This document shows positions 34,228 through 44,534 of a DNA stretch of 64,000 nt, one piece after another. The notes below the pieces were generated by a model. That model saw only the letters and a list, made by a program, of their open reading frames with translations, was not told the DNA's origin and ran no database searches. The translations under genes and the position numbers were made by a program. The number at the start of each line of letters is the position of its first letter. Position 1 is the first letter of the stretch. The DNA is from Rhodospirillaceae bacterium (lineage in GTDB: Bacteria; Pseudomonadota; Alphaproteobacteria; UBA6615), in the NCBI GenBank assembly GCA_018667335.1, contig JABIVD010000025.1, forward strand, positions 1-64,000, read 5' to 3'.

Positions 34228-34247
34228 AATTGAATTCCTGATCAATT
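34228..34247. promoter_or_regulatory. Operator-like inverted repeat between SDR and molybdoenzyme genes
   Basis: AATTGA (34228-34233) and TCAATT (34242-34247) form a perfect inverted repeat with an 8-base spacer in the 104-base divergent region. The spacing is 2 bases too wide for a standard FNR/FixK box. A regulator cannot be named. Confidence 0.35.
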
Positions 34248-34319
34248 GTACGCTCTCTCTCACGCTTTGACAGACCCTCACTTCCATGGGCAATCTCGCG
34301 GGGCACCAAGGACAACAGC

Positions 34320-36632
34320 ATGACGAAAACCCTTCGCAGACATTCCTCCCACTGGGGCGCATTCACGGCGGAAGTCGATGAAGGCAGAATTGTCGGCGTG
34401 CGACCCTTTGAAAAGGATCCCGACCCCTCGCCGCTCATCAGCTCCATGCCCGACGCGGTCTATGACGAGAGCCGTGTTGCACAACCGATGATCCGAAAAG
34501 GCTGGCTTGACCATGGGCCGGGCGGCAATCGTGCGCAGCGCGGCGCCGAGCCGTTCGTCGCCGTTCCCTGGGACGAGGCGCTGGATATCGTTGCTGCCGA
34601 AGTGGGCCGGGTTCGTGGCGAGCACGGGAACAGCGCAATTTTTGGCGGCTCTTACGGCTGGTCGAGCGCCGGGCGCTTCCATCATGCCAAGACCCAGTTG
34701 CACCGCTACCTGAACACGATCGGGGGCTTCACGGCGCAAAAACACACCTATTCGATCGCTGCCGGGTACGCGATTCTGCCGCATATTCTAGGCTCTGCTC
34801 GCGCGGCTATGACCGACTACACGAGCTGGGATTCGATCGCCGCCAACACCGAGCTTATGGTCGCGTTCGGTGGTGTGCCGCTTAAGAACATGCAGGTCCT
34901 GTCCGGCGGTCCCGCGGAACATATCTCCGGGCCGTCGCTCAAGGCTGCGGTCGAGGCAGGCGTGGAAATCGTCAACGTCTCACCGATCCGGGATGATGTC
35001 GCGGCGCATCTTGGCGCGACGTGGCTCGCCGTGCGCCCCAATACCGACGTCGCCCTGATGCTCGCGCTGGCACACACGCTTGAGACGGAAGGGCTGGCAG
35101 ACCAGCAGTTTCTTACCCGTTACTGCGTTGGGTATGAAAAGTTTCTGCCCTACCTTCTGGGCTCGGATGATGGCATCGCCAAGGACGCCGACTGGGCGGC
35201 ACCGATCTGCGACATCGACGCCGACACCATTCGCCAACTCGCGCGGCGCATGGCCACGAAGCGAACTTTCATCAACACCAATTGGTCTCTGCAGCGCGGC
35301 GAGCATGGCGAACAGCCGTTCTGGATGACCGTGACGCTCGCTGCGATGCTGGGTGGCATCGGCCTTCCCGGGCGCGGACTGGGATTCGGCTATGGCAGCA
35401 TGGGCAATACCGGCAACCCACGACGCCCCGCACCCACCCCGTCCCTCTCGACCGGCGACAATCCATGCTCTGAATGGATTCCCGTCGCGCGCATTTCGGA
35501 CATGTTGCTCAATCCCGGCAGCAGCTACGAGTTCGACGGGGAGACCCGCACCTACCCCGACATCCGCCTTGTCTACTGGTGCGGCGGCAATCCGTTCCAT
35601 CACCATCAGGACCTGAACCGACTTGTACAGGCATGGCAGCGCCCCGAGACCATTATCATCAACGAACCATGGTGGACGGCCACCGCCAAATTCTCCGACA
35701 TCGTGTTGCCATCAACGACAACGTTGGAGCGCAACGATATCGGTGCGACTTCGAAGGATCGCTTCATCATGGCGATGGATCAGACCATCGATCCCGTCGG
35801 CGAGGCGCGGAACGACTTCGATATATTCAGCGGGCTCGCTCACCGCGCGGGGACCAGAGAGACCTTCACCGAGGGCCGTGACGAGGCCGAGTGGCTGCGC
35901 CATCTCTATGACCGCGCACGCCAGCAGGCGGCGGAGCAGGACCTGACCCTGCCGTCATTCGATGAGTTCTGGCTGACTGGTCATGTGGAAACGCCACGCG
36001 CTGAAAAGCCGATTGTGATGCTCGAATCATTTCGTGCAGACCCCGAGGGCGCTCCGCTGAATTCGCCATCGGGGAAGATTCAAATCTTCTCGGATGTGGT
36101 CGACGGGTTCGGATACGACGATTGCCCCGGCCACGCGGTCTGGCGCGAACCAACCGAATGGCTGGGCGCGGAAACGGCGAAAACCTATCCGTTGCACATG
36201 ATCTCCAACCAACCGCGCACGCGCCTGCACGGCCAGTTGGACAATGGGCGTGTCAGCCGGGACAGCAAGATCCATGAACGCGAACCCGTATGGATTCATC
36301 CGGTCGATGCAGAAGCACGCGGGATTTCTGATGGCGACGTCGTGCGCGTTTTCAATACACGTGGTGCCGCATTGGCCGGCGTTCTCGTCACCGAGGAGGT
36401 TCGCCCGGGGGTAATCCAGTTTGCCACCGGTGCCTGGTACGATCCGGCGGAACCCGGCGCAGAGAAAAGCCTCGACAAACACGGCAATCCAAACGTCCTG
36501 ACGCGCGATGTCGGCACGTCGAGGCTTGGACAAGGCCCAAGTGCACATAGCGCACTTGTGGATGTCGCGCGCTTTGAGGACGAGTTGCCAACGGTAACGG
36601 CCCACAAGCCGCCGCAAATCGTAACGCGCTGA
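34320..36632 (+). CDS. Molybdopterin oxidoreductase, biotin-sulfoxide-reductase (BisC)/DMSO-reductase type
   Basis: A 770-residue bis-MGD molybdoenzyme. No N-terminal 4Fe-4S Cys motif and no twin-arginine signal are seen, so it is probably cytoplasmic like BisC. GGSYGWSSAGRFHHAKTQ contains the serine that coordinates molybdenum in DMSO/TMAO/biotin-sulfoxide reductases. Other landmarks are GGNPFHHHQD (cofactor contact) and the C-terminal molydopterin-dinucleotide-binding domain (ISNQPRTRLHGQLDNG, then VWIHPVDAEARGISDGDVV). It could reduce S- or N-oxides. No electron-donor subunit or membrane anchor is encoded nearby. Confidence 0.9.
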   Translation: MTKTLRRHSSHWGAFTAEVDEGRIVGVRPFEKDPDPSPLISSMPDAVYDESRVAQPMIRKGWLDHGPGGNRAQRGAEPFVAVPWDEALDIVAAEVGRVRGEHGNSAIFGGSYGWSSAGRFHHAKTQLHRYLNTIGGFTAQKHTYSIAAGYAILPHILGSARAAMTDYTSWDSIAANTELMVAFGGVPLKNMQVLSGGPAEHISGPSLKAAVEAGVEIVNVSPIRDDVAAHLGATWLAVRPNTDVALMLALAHTLETEGLADQQFLTRYCVGYEKFLPYLLGSDDGIAKDADWAAPICDIDADTIRQLARRMATKRTFINTNWSLQRGEHGEQPFWMTVTLAAMLGGIGLPGRGLGFGYGSMGNTGNPRRPAPTPSLSTGDNPCSEWIPVARISDMLLNPGSSYEFDGETRTYPDIRLVYWCGGNPFHHHQDLNRLVQAWQRPETIIINEPWWTATAKFSDIVLPSTTTLERNDIGATSKDRFIMAMDQTIDPVGEARNDFDIFSGLAHRAGTRETFTEGRDEAEWLRHLYDRARQQAAEQDLTLPSFDEFWLTGHVETPRAEKPIVMLESFRADPEGAPLNSPSGKIQIFSDVVDGFGYDDCPGHAVWREPTEWLGAETAKTYPLHMISNQPRTRLHGQLDNGRVSRDSKIHEREPVWIHPVDAEARGISDGDVVRVFNTRGAALAGVLVTEEVRPGVIQFATGAWYDPAEPGAEKSLDKHGNPNVLTRDVGTSRLGQGPSAHSALVDVARFEDELPTVTAHKPPQIVTR

Positions 36633-36746
36633 TGCGTGCCCGGTATGGTGGTCAGAGCCCCCCTCTCGGTTGCACACAATAGTGGCGTTGAAACCAAGAG
36701 TGGATGGGGGCTAGGCTTTGGTGTCCCACCAATTCGGAGAGCGTAG

Positions 36747-39659
36747 ATGTCGCTCGACATGCTTGGTTCCATGAACGATGCCGGCGCGGCCATATGGGTC
36801 GCGTTGATCCTGTTCGTCGCTCTTTTGATCGGCGTCGCCGTTGCGTTGCACAGGATCAACCGGCTCAAGGGCCGGCTCCGGCCTTATCTACATACGTTCG
36901 AGACCGCGTCGGTCGGAATGACCCATCTGACACTGGACGGGCGATGGATTCGCGTGAACCAGAAAATGGCAGAAATTACGGGGTATCCGATCGACGAACT
37001 CATACAGCTGACGTTCGAGGACATCTCACTCCCAGAAGACATCGCCAGAAATGCCGAGATGAACGCGAAGCTGGTCGCGGGCGAAATCGATTCCTATTCG
37101 ATGGAAAAACGATACCGGCGCAAGGACGGCCAGATCATCTGGGTGAAAACCACGCCCGCGTTGGCTCGCCGGAGCGATGGGTCCCCGCACTATTTCAACA
37201 CGGTGATCGAAGATATCGACGCGTTGAAACGCTCACAATTGGCACTCCAGGCAAGCGAGGCGCGATTCCGGGCGTTCTGGGACAATAGTCCGTTCAATCA
37301 ATCGATTAAGGACACGCTGGGAAATCTTCAGGAGATCAACCAAACCTATCGGCGAACATTCGGCATTCCGGATTCCGCGGTCGCCGGTCAGTCACTCAGT
37401 GTTACCCACGACGCGGCCTGGGCCCCACAGGTGGACGAATTCGACCGTGAAGTCTTGCGCACGCAGACAACACGGACCGCAGACATCACAGTTCCGGGCA
37501 AGGACGGCGAGGACATCATTATCCGGGTCACCAAATTCCCGGTCTTTGATTCCAACAATGAAGTGGCTGGTGTCGGCGGCGTTTCTTATGACATCACCAG
37601 CCAGGTCCGCGCCGCGCAGGAAATACGCGAACGAGAAGAGCGGTTTAGGGCGACCTTCGATCAGGCCGCGGTGGGAATCGCGCATCTCTCGTTTGAGGGG
37701 CAGTGGCTTCGGATCAACGCGCGGTATTGCGAGATTGTTGGGTACACGGAGTCCGAACTGCGCAAACTGTCATTCCGGGACATCACGCACCCCGACGATC
37801 TGTCGGATGACCTCGATGACCGCTCTGGTCTGATCGCCGGCACCAACGACGCCTACACGCGGGAGAAGCGCTACATTCGAAAGGATGGCAGCCCGGTCTG
37901 GGTTGCCGTGACGGCCTCGAAGACTGATCAATCGGGTTCCCAGGAGCCCTATTTGATCGTTGTCATCGAAGACATCACGAATCGAAAGGATACGGAACTC
38001 GCCCTCGCCGCGCGGGCTGAACAGCAAGCAGCGATCATGGATATCGGGCAACGCGCCTTGAGCGAACCCGACCTCGACCTGTTGTTGAACCGGACGGCCA
38101 ACGTCATCACAAAAATCATGGGTGTCGATTTTTGCCTGATTTCCCAGCGCGAACGCGCAGGGTCTGCATTCAGCATCATCGCGGCCAGTGATACGGGCCG
38201 CAAATATATCGGTTGGCCCGTCGAGCCACGCATTCGGCATCTCAAAACAGTTTTCGAAGCGGCGGCGCTGACGCCTGTGATTTTTCACAGAGGAGACCCG
38301 GAGAGCCCCGACGTTACCAGCCCGATCATGGAGGACATAGGCACGGTCTCGGCCGCGAGTGTGATCATCGCCGGCGAAGACAACACCCCGCGCGGCATCC
38401 TCATCATTCACAACCGGACACGGCGCGAATTTACGCAAGACGAAGTCACTTTCCTCCAAACCGTGGCCAACATCCTGTCGGCAGCAATCTCACGGGACCT
38501 CATCGCTTCCGATCTGGCAGAGCGCGAAGAGATGCTCGACACCGTACTTGAAAATGCCGCTGACGCGATCATCGTCGCGGATGCGCGCGGCGACATCATC
38601 ATGGCGAACCGCGCGAGCGAAGACATATTTGGTTTCGATCACGCAGCCATTGTTCGCATGAATCTCCGCGATCTGGTGCCGATCACCTATCAATCCGCGT
38701 CCGGCAATTCCGATGCTGGTCCTCGACCACAATTTTCGACGCGCGAGATGATCGGCATTCACCAGGATCAATCCAGAATACCGATCGAAGTGGCGATGAC
38801 CCAGTTCGAGAGCCCACACGGTACGATGCACATCTCTCTGGTCCGCGACATCACGGAGCAGAAGTCTCTGCAGTCGCAGCTGACCCAGGCATCGAAACTC
38901 GCCACCGTCGGCGAGATGGCAGCCGGAATCGCACATGAATTGAACCAACCCCTGAACATCATGCGGATGGCCGCCGACAATGTGTTGATCCGGGCGGACG
39001 CAGGCACGGCCGATTTGAGCTATGCGCAAGAGAATCTGGAGCTCATTAGCGAACAGGCCGGGCGTATGGGGAAAATCATCCTGCACATGCGGGTATTCAG
39101 TCGCCAGGACACATCGGACTTCGCACCATTCAATCCTGGTCGCGCAGTCCGAAATTCCTGCGAGATGATGCGAGGCCAGCTCGAGCTGGAAAGTATCGCT
39201 CTGGACATTCAGCTACCCCAGGACAATCACGCCGTGCTCGGCAGCGAGTCTCAACTAGAGCAGGTATTGATCAACATGATTACCAATGCCCGGGATTCCA
39301 TCCGTGAAACGTCGCCTGTCGGCGACGGTCCCGAGGTGGTCGGATCGATCAGTGTGGAACTGAGAGAGGACACGGAGGACGCGGTGGTCTGCATTCGCGT
39401 TCGCGATACCGGTGGTGGTATTCCGGATACGACACTTGAGCGAATATTTGACCCATTCTTCACCACGAAGGAGGTGGGTATCGGAACCGGACTAGGTCTT
39501 TCCGTCAGCTATGGAATCGTCAATGCCATGGGGGGCACGATCGTCGCCCAGAACGTGGATGGCGGCTGTGAGTTCATGGTGGAACTGCCCATCACGCAGG
39601 AAGAGGAAGACGCGTTCGCGACAGCGCTACCTACGCTGCAAGCCCAAGAGCCTCGATAA
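36747..39659 (+). CDS. Membrane-bound PAS/GAF sensor histidine kinase
   Basis: A 970-residue kinase. One membrane segment (residues 15-35) and almost no periplasmic part precede PAS domains at roughly 45-160, 165-280 and 290-410 (each ends in a PAC-type segment such as [13 protein letters not shown]), a GAF domain (about 425-590), another PAS domain (about 595-715), HisKA with His730 ([13 protein letters not shown]), and HATPase ([41 protein letters not shown]). The last features are of the NtrB/FixL/DctB-like class, so the input is probably intracellular (redox, oxygen or ligand). It converges on a single-domain receiver gene whose 3' end overlaps by 29 bases, a probable partner. Confidence 0.92.
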   Translation: MSLDMLGSMNDAGAAIWVALILFVALLIGVAVALHRINRLKGRLRPYLHTFETASVGMTHLTLDGRWIRVNQKMAEITGYPIDELIQLTFEDISLPEDIARNAEMNAKLVAGEIDSYSMEKRYRRKDGQIIWVKTTPALARRSDGSPHYFNTVIEDIDALKRSQLALQASEARFRAFWDNSPFNQSIKDTLGNLQEINQTYRRTFGIPDSAVAGQSLSVTHDAAWAPQVDEFDREVLRTQTTRTADITVPGKDGEDIIIRVTKFPVFDSNNEVAGVGGVSYDITSQVRAAQEIREREERFRATFDQAAVGIAHLSFEGQWLRINARYCEIVGYTESELRKLSFRDITHPDDLSDDLDDRSGLIAGTNDAYTREKRYIRKDGSPVWVAVTASKTDQSGSQEPYLIVVIEDITNRKDTELALAARAEQQAAIMDIGQRALSEPDLDLLLNRTANVITKIMGVDFCLISQRERAGSAFSIIAASDTGRKYIGWPVEPRIRHLKTVFEAAALTPVIFHRGDPESPDVTSPIMEDIGTVSAASVIIAGEDNTPRGILIIHNRTRREFTQDEVTFLQTVANILSAAISRDLIASDLAEREEMLDTVLENAADAIIVADARGDIIMANRASEDIFGFDHAAIVRMNLRDLVPITYQSASGNSDAGPRPQFSTREMIGIHQDQSRIPIEVAMTQFESPHGTMHISLVRDITEQKSLQSQLTQASKLATVGEMAAGIAHELNQPLNIMRMAADNVLIRADAGTADLSYAQENLELISEQAGRMGKIILHMRVFSRQDTSDFAPFNPGRAVRNSCEMMRGQLELESIALDIQLPQDNHAVLGSESQLEQVLINMITNARDSIRETSPVGDGPEVVGSISVELREDTEDAVVCIRVRDTGGGIPDTTLERIFDPFFTTKEVGIGTGLGLSVSYGIVNAMGGTIVAQNVDGGCEFMVELPITQEEEDAFATALPTLQAQEPR

Positions 39660-40038
39660 CGAAACGGCGCAAGACGCGCAGCGGCAACGGCTTCTCGATA
39701 ATGGTGAAGACATTCGGCCGCCGCTTGTAGGCTGCCTCGAGGGACATCGGATCTCCCGTCATCAGGATAATCTTCATCTCACCGCCACGGTTGGACAGCT
39801 CATCGACCGTTGTCACACCGTCCATGACCGGCATTCGAATATCCATGATGATTAGGCTCGGCACCTGATCATCAATGATCTCCAGCGCTTCAGCGCCGTT
39901 TCCGGCTTGAAAAATGACGACGTCCAGGTCGGACAAACAATCGACCAACTGGTTGCGTTGGAGTTCCTCGTCATCGACGATGAGGACGGCGCGTCGACGC
40001 GATGCATCTGTTGGGTTGTGTTCGTGTAACAAGGCCAT
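39631..40038 (-). CDS. Stand-alone response regulator receiver domain
   Basis: A 135-residue CheY-like protein. It has the acidic pair in VLIVDDEELQRN, the phosphoacceptor Asp in LIIMDIRMPVMDG, the Thr/Ser switch in IILMTGDP and the Lys in IIEKPLP. There is no output domain, so it works through protein contact or phosphotransfer. ATG 40038 is preferred (AGG 8 bases upstream); a GTG three codons earlier would have too short a spacing. Its last 29 bases overlap the end of the convergent kinase gene. An A/T-rich 155-base upstream region probably holds its promoter. Confidence 0.88.
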   Translation of the reverse strand: MALLHEHNPTDASRRRAVLIVDDEELQRNQLVDCLSDLDVVIFQAGNGAEALEIIDDQVPSLIIMDIRMPVMDGVTTVDELSNRGGEMKIILMTGDPMSLEAAYKRRPNVFTIIEKPLPLRVLRRFVIEALGLAA

Positions 40039-40192
40039 TCCGCTCACCTTTTAGTGTCGTTAAACCTGCACTAAACCCCCATAGATAGAACTACAGTGTT
40101 ATCTCACCCCGAATAAAGAGAATTGTGTAGTTCTGAACCGATGACAGGCGAAATATCGCAAAAATGGTATAATCGTGTTCAAATTCAAATAG

Positions 40193-40729
<537 letters not shown>

Positions 40730-41632
40730 CTAGGCGACGGCACCCACTTGGCGGAAATCGTAGCCCGTGTCAGCGGCGAATGCGTCAATCAGGCGAGTCG
40801 TAATGGGCCCAGGGATATCAAATTTGGGTGCAAAACCGTCAACGGATGAGACCGGCGTCGCGCAGATCGCGCTCGAGGTAATGAAACACTCCTCCGCCTG
40901 TGCCACGTCGTACATCGTGAAAAGCTTCTCCTCCAGAGGGATTTCCAGACGCTCGCACAGCTCAAACAGAACCTTTCGCGTCACCCCCTCGAGGATGTTG
41001 CGCTCTGGCGCGGTCCAGACAACGCCATCGCGCACGAGGAAAAAATTCGCCACAGAGGTTTCGGCTATGTTCCCGTTCAGATCGAGCATCAGCGGCAGGG
41101 AACCCCGGGTCGCCGCATCCAGTTCGGCAAGGATCTGATTCATCTTGCTCGTCACCTTGGCGCGGGTCTCCACACATTCCGGTGGATTGCGGCGCACGGA
41201 CGAGACTGTGAGCGTCACCCCCTCTGCATAATTGCGCGCGATCGCGGACGTATCGACCGGGCGGAAGAAAATCATGACCGTCCCCGGCCCGGCCGCATGC
41301 ACACGCATCGACGGCGTATCCTCACCGCGTGTTATCCAGTGGCCGACGCGATACATCGCATTCGCCCCGAGCCGGTCCTGGTTGGCGGCCAGCAGTTTTT
41401 CAGTCGCTGCCGTCATCTCGGCCGGGGTCATACCGGGGTCAATCCGCACATAGCGAAGCGAGCGATACAGGCGATCGATGTGATCATCGAGCCGGTACAT
41501 CTCACCCCCGAAACAGGGGGTAACCTCGTAGATTCCGTCGCCCCAAAGAAATCCGCGATCAAAGGGCGAAATGCGCGCATCCGCCGTCTCGACGATGTCG
41601 CCGTTGAGATAAATCAGGGGTTCTGTGGTCAT
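40730..41632 (-). CDS. Class IV aminotransferase (D-amino-acid / branched-chain type)
   Basis: A 300-residue PLP enzyme of fold type IV. It shows YLNGDIVETADARISPFDRGFLWGDGIYEV at the start (in two halves), the probable Schiff-base Lys159 (TRAKVTSKMNQILA), and LDLNGNIAETSVANFFLV (the E-x-(2)-NxF phosphate-site motif). Family members transfer amino groups from branched-chain or D-amino acids or lyse aminodeoxychorismate. ATG 41632 has GGAGAAGTTCCG upstream; the longer frame is rejected. It is the gene before 3-hydroxyanthranilate dioxygenase and probably co-transcribed with it. Confidence 0.87.
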   Translation of the reverse strand: MTTEPLIYLNGDIVETADARISPFDRGFLWGDGIYEVTPCFGGEMYRLDDHIDRLYRSLRYVRIDPGMTPAEMTAATEKLLAANQDRLGANAMYRVGHWITRGEDTPSMRVHAAGPGTVMIFFRPVDTSAIARNYAEGVTLTVSSVRRNPPECVETRAKVTSKMNQILAELDAATRGSLPLMLDLNGNIAETSVANFFLVRDGVVWTAPERNILEGVTRKVLFELCERLEIPLEEKLFTMYDVAQAEECFITSSAICATPVSSVDGFAPKFDIPGPITTRLIDAFAADTGYDFRQVGAVA

Positions 41633-41749
41633 CGGAACTTCTCCTCGCCGTCGCACTCAAGTTTCACAGCCCACGGAAGCACAAATCGCATGGCAGCACC
41701 AAGAAGGAAGGCGCGTAAAGTGTTCGAAACAAGCAATAGGGACGCTGGG

Positions 41750-42652
41750 ATGGACACGAAGCGTGAAATTCTGGGAATTGCGATCGTCGTGGGCGTCAGC
41801 ATTTGCTTCGCATTTTCAAATACGCTCGCCGGCCTGTCGTACCGGAGCGGTGCAGATCCCTTTTCCGTATCGACCGTACGGTTCGTCCTGCCGTCCTTGA
41901 TACTGATCGGCCTTCTCCGCGCAGCTGGCAAACCGATCCTGATGCCGCGTCGTGACGGCATGATTGGTATTGGCCTCGGCATCGTCACGGCGATCTATGC
42001 CTGGTCCCTCCTCTCAGCGATTGAGGTCCTGCCAGTCCCTCTCGCCGTGCTGATCTTTTTTCTGTTTCCGCTCTTCACGTCGCTCATCGTCGCCGTTTTC
42101 GGATGGGAGCGGCTGACCCGCGTAACCGTGATCGCGGGACTGGTCGCGTTTGGCGGACTCGCCCTCGCGCTCGGCGTCACATGGTCCGGGCTTGAACTGA
42201 TCGGTATTGTGTTCGGCCTGATCGCCGCATTCGGCCTGGCGATTGTCTCGGTGGTCAGCAGCCGCATCATGCGGAATAGCGATCATCGCCAAGTCACCCT
42301 CTACCTCGTCGCGACAGCGGCAATTACGTTCGCCGTGATCGCGTTGGTGCGAGGTGAATTCCTGCTGCCTCAAACCACAACAGGTTGGTGGGCATTCGCC
42401 GGAACAAACATTCTGTTTGCCATCGCCATGATCGGGTTCTTCATCGGCATCTCGATGATCGGCCCCGTCAAAACAACACTATTCTCCTACCTTGAGCCTC
42501 TCGCGACCATTGCCGCCGCGTTCATGTTGCTGGGACAAAGCCTCGAAACAGTGCAATTTGTCGGCGCACTCGTCGTTATCTTCGCCTTGCTATACGCGGG
42601 TTGGGCAGGCCTTAGACAACAACGTTTGAGACTGTCCGGAACCCGGAATTAG
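41750..42652 (+). CDS. EamA/DMT-family transporter
   Basis: A 300-residue membrane protein with ten hydrophobic segments in two EamA repeats (GIAIVVGVSICFAFSNTLAGL starts the first; GTNILFAIAMIGFFIGISMIGPVKT lies in the second, followed by FSYLEPLATIAAAFMLLGQ). It may export amino acids or related metabolites. ATG 41750 is preferred to the ATG at 41690, because the latter adds a highly basic leader. The gene is opposite in direction to all its neighbours, lying between the aminotransferase/dioxygenase pair and the RutC-like gene. Confidence 0.83.
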   Translation: MDTKREILGIAIVVGVSICFAFSNTLAGLSYRSGADPFSVSTVRFVLPSLILIGLLRAAGKPILMPRRDGMIGIGLGIVTAIYAWSLLSAIEVLPVPLAVLIFFLFPLFTSLIVAVFGWERLTRVTVIAGLVAFGGLALALGVTWSGLELIGIVFGLIAAFGLAIVSVVSSRIMRNSDHRQVTLYLVATAAITFAVIALVRGEFLLPQTTTGWWAFAGTNILFAIAMIGFFIGISMIGPVKTTLFSYLEPLATIAAAFMLLGQSLETVQFVGALVVIFALLYAGWAGLRQQRLRLSGTRN

Positions 42653-42667
42653 CCCCGAAATTCGGGA

Positions 42668-43051
42668 CTAGCCAATGTGCGCAGTCGAAGAAATCTCGAC
42701 CAGGAACTCCGGCTTCACCAATTCTGCCTTGATGCAGTAGCGTGCCGGAGGGTTGTCCCCGAAATACTCGCGATACACCTCGTTCATGCCGGCATAGTCG
42801 GCGAGATCGGCGAGGAAAATCTGGTTGAACGCCACATCTGCGAGCGTTCCGCCGCCCGCCTCGACGACACCGCGGACGGCCTCGATCACGTGGCGGGTCT
42901 GCGCCTTGATATCACCCGTCCCCACCGTGTTCCCTTCGGAATCCATGGCAAGTATGCCGGACACGTAGATCGTATTTCCGGTGCGGACGCCCGGCGAATA
43001 CGGGGCCAACGGCGGGGCTGAACCTGCGGGAATAATTGCTTCGTGAGCCAT
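42668..43051 (-). CDS. RidA/YjgF-family deaminase, RutC-like
   Basis: A 127-residue member of the RidA superfamily. It matches RutC, the 3-aminoacrylate deaminase of the pyrimidine Rut pathway, through most of its length: IIPAGSAPPLAPYSPGV, then KAQTRHVIEAVRGVVEAGGGTLADV, and PARYCIKAELVKPEFLVEI, which includes the conserved imine/enamine-binding Arg. RidA proteins hydrolyse reactive enamines or imines to ketoacids and ammonia. It is 24 bases downstream of a RutD-like hydrolase, as in rut operons, but rutA and rutB are absent from this locus. Confidence 0.88.
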   Translation of the reverse strand: MAHEAIIPAGSAPPLAPYSPGVRTGNTIYVSGILAMDSEGNTVGTGDIKAQTRHVIEAVRGVVEAGGGTLADVAFNQIFLADLADYAGMNEVYREYFGDNPPARYCIKAELVKPEFLVEISSTAHIG

Positions 43052-43075
43052 CTCGGCCTCCTTTAGATTTGGGAA

Positions 43076-43861
43076 CTAACGCGCGAAAAAATCCGCGACA
43101 ATCTTGTTGAACTCATCCGGAACCGTCCGTGAGCAGGCATGCCCGCCATAGTCGAGCAGGCTGTATTCGGCGCCCGGGATTGCTTCAGCCAACGCTGCCG
43201 AGAAATAGGCCGGCGTCTGGTGGTCATCGCGCGCGCAGAAAACGAGGGTCGGCACATCGATGTCTGAAAGCTGATGGCGTCGATCGAATGCCTGCACGGC
43301 CTCGATGCGGCTGGTCATGACCGGAACCGGCGCCAGCATGGCAACCTGCGCCGCCTGCTGCTTCTCCAGGAGCTCGGAGTTCTCTGCAATCCAGTCCGGC
43401 GGATAGAGCATCAGGCTTGTCATATCGCCGTAGAGCTCTGCTCCCTGTTTTTCCAGAATGGATCGCCGGACGCGCCAGACCTTGGATCGATATGCATCGC
43501 CATGGGTGGTGCTGGCATAGATCACCAGTTTGCGGAGGCGTTCGGGGTTTTCGATGGCCATGATCTGCCCGATATTGCCGCCGGTCGAGTGCCCGAGATA
43601 GTCGAGGGTCTCGAAATCCAGGGCATCGAGCAGCGCCAGGAGATCGTCGCGCAACTGTTCGATCCCGGTCACGGGTTCATGGCTGGTGCGGCCGGTTCCA
43701 CGCTGGTCGTAAGAAATAACGGTGTTGGTCCGAGAAAAAAACGCGACCTGCTCGGCCCAGTAATTTGCGGTTCCACCCATGCCAGCCACGAGCAAGAGAG
43801 GCGGGCCGTCACCCTGAACATCGTAGTACTGGGTGATTCCGTTGGCCTCGACCTGCGCCAT
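43076..43861 (-). CDS. Alpha/beta hydrolase, RutD-like
   Basis: A 261-residue hydrolase resembling RutD (aminoacrylate hydrolase): VAGMGGTANYWAEQ, SYDQRGTGRTS, LYPPDWIAEN, and the C-terminal YGGHACSRTVPDEFN. The nucleophile is Ser92 (GHSTGG; RutD has a comparable turn), the acid is Asp in CARDDHQTP and the catalytic His is in GGHAC. Start ATG 43861 has GGCGGAGATATGTG before it. It precedes the RutC-like gene by 24 bases and follows a cupin gene by 40 bases. In the Rut pathway RutD speeds removal of aminoacrylate or its product; the actual substrate here is open. Confidence 0.86.
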   Translation of the reverse strand: MAQVEANGITQYYDVQGDGPPLLLVAGMGGTANYWAEQVAFFSRTNTVISYDQRGTGRTSHEPVTGIEQLRDDLLALLDALDFETLDYLGHSTGGNIGQIMAIENPERLRKLVIYASTTHGDAYRSKVWRVRRSILEKQGAELYGDMTSLMLYPPDWIAENSELLEKQQAAQVAMLAPVPVMTSRIEAVQAFDRRHQLSDIDVPTLVFCARDDHQTPAYFSAALAEAIPGAEYSLLDYGGHACSRTVPDEFNKIVADFFAR

Positions 43862-43901
43862 CACATATCTCCGCCTCTGGTCGGTTCAAGCACGCCGGAA
43901 A

Positions 43902-44474
43902 TCAGGACTGCGGCGGATCGAACGGCATGATCTCACCAAAGGCATCGGCAACCTTCGCGCCATACTCCTTGGTCACACGATCCTTGACCGAATGGGGCAT
44001 CGTCACATCGTCGCGCTCAACGGGACCGGTGAGAATTGTGAGTTGGACCGCGTCCCCCTCACCCACATTGTTGAACTCCCGATAGACGCCAGGTGGGCAG
44101 GAAAACACATCCCACTGGTTCAGCACCCGCTTGTGCTCGATGGGTTCGCCGACCCGATATTCGATCGAGCCCTGCAGCACCATGAACGTCTCATAGGTTT
44201 CATTATGGTCATGCAGGCAGGGACCTTGCCCCGGTGGCATGACGGAGATGAACATGGTGGTTCCGTTCGCACCCATGATGGGTGCGCGATCACCAAACGG
44301 GCTCTTCGTATCCTCGAGAATCACCGCCATGATCTTGCGGGCGAAGAAAATTTCCCAAGCATCCTGCGGCACCCAGTCAAGATCATCGGTCGTCGACATC
44401 GGCTCGAGCTCGTCGAAACGCGCAATGCGCGCGTCCATCTCTTCGGCCGTCGGCGTGAATAGTTTGGTTGGCAT
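43902..44474 (-). CDS. Cupin-domain protein
   Basis: A 190-residue single-cupin protein. The metal motif is PPGQGPCLHDHNETYETFMVLQGSIEY (residues about 100-126), equivalent to GX5HXHX3,4EX6G, followed by the second motif in QWDVFSCPPGVYREFNN. The first 60 residues are an acidic extension without a recognised domain (PTAEEMDARIARFDELEP). Cupins of this type include oxygenases, isomerases and decarboxylases. The position directly before RutD- and RutC-like genes, near 3-hydroxyanthranilate dioxygenase, suggests an enzyme of the same route. Confidence 0.8.
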   Translation of the reverse strand: MPTKLFTPTAEEMDARIARFDELEPMSTTDDLDWVPQDAWEIFFARKIMAVILEDTKSPFGDRAPIMGANGTTMFISVMPPGQGPCLHDHNETYETFMVLQGSIEYRVGEPIEHKRVLNQWDVFSCPPGVYREFNNVGEGDAVQLTILTGPVERDDVTMPHSVKDRVTKEYGAKVADAFGEIMPFDPPQS

Positions 44475-44534
44475 GTCTCCGCTCCCTCATTCCGTTCCAG
44501 ACAGATAGAGATTAGCGGAGAATCCGCCCCCTCA

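Noticed and set aside
34228-34247. FNR box before the molybdoenzyme
   Set aside because: The TTGA and TCAA half-sites are 8 bases apart instead of 6; kept only as an unspecified inverted repeat.
34320-36632. Formate-dehydrogenase-type selenoprotein
   Set aside because: The molybdoenzyme has the Ser-type motif of DMSO/biotin-sulfoxide reductases, no N-terminal Fe-S cysteines and no in-frame TGA.
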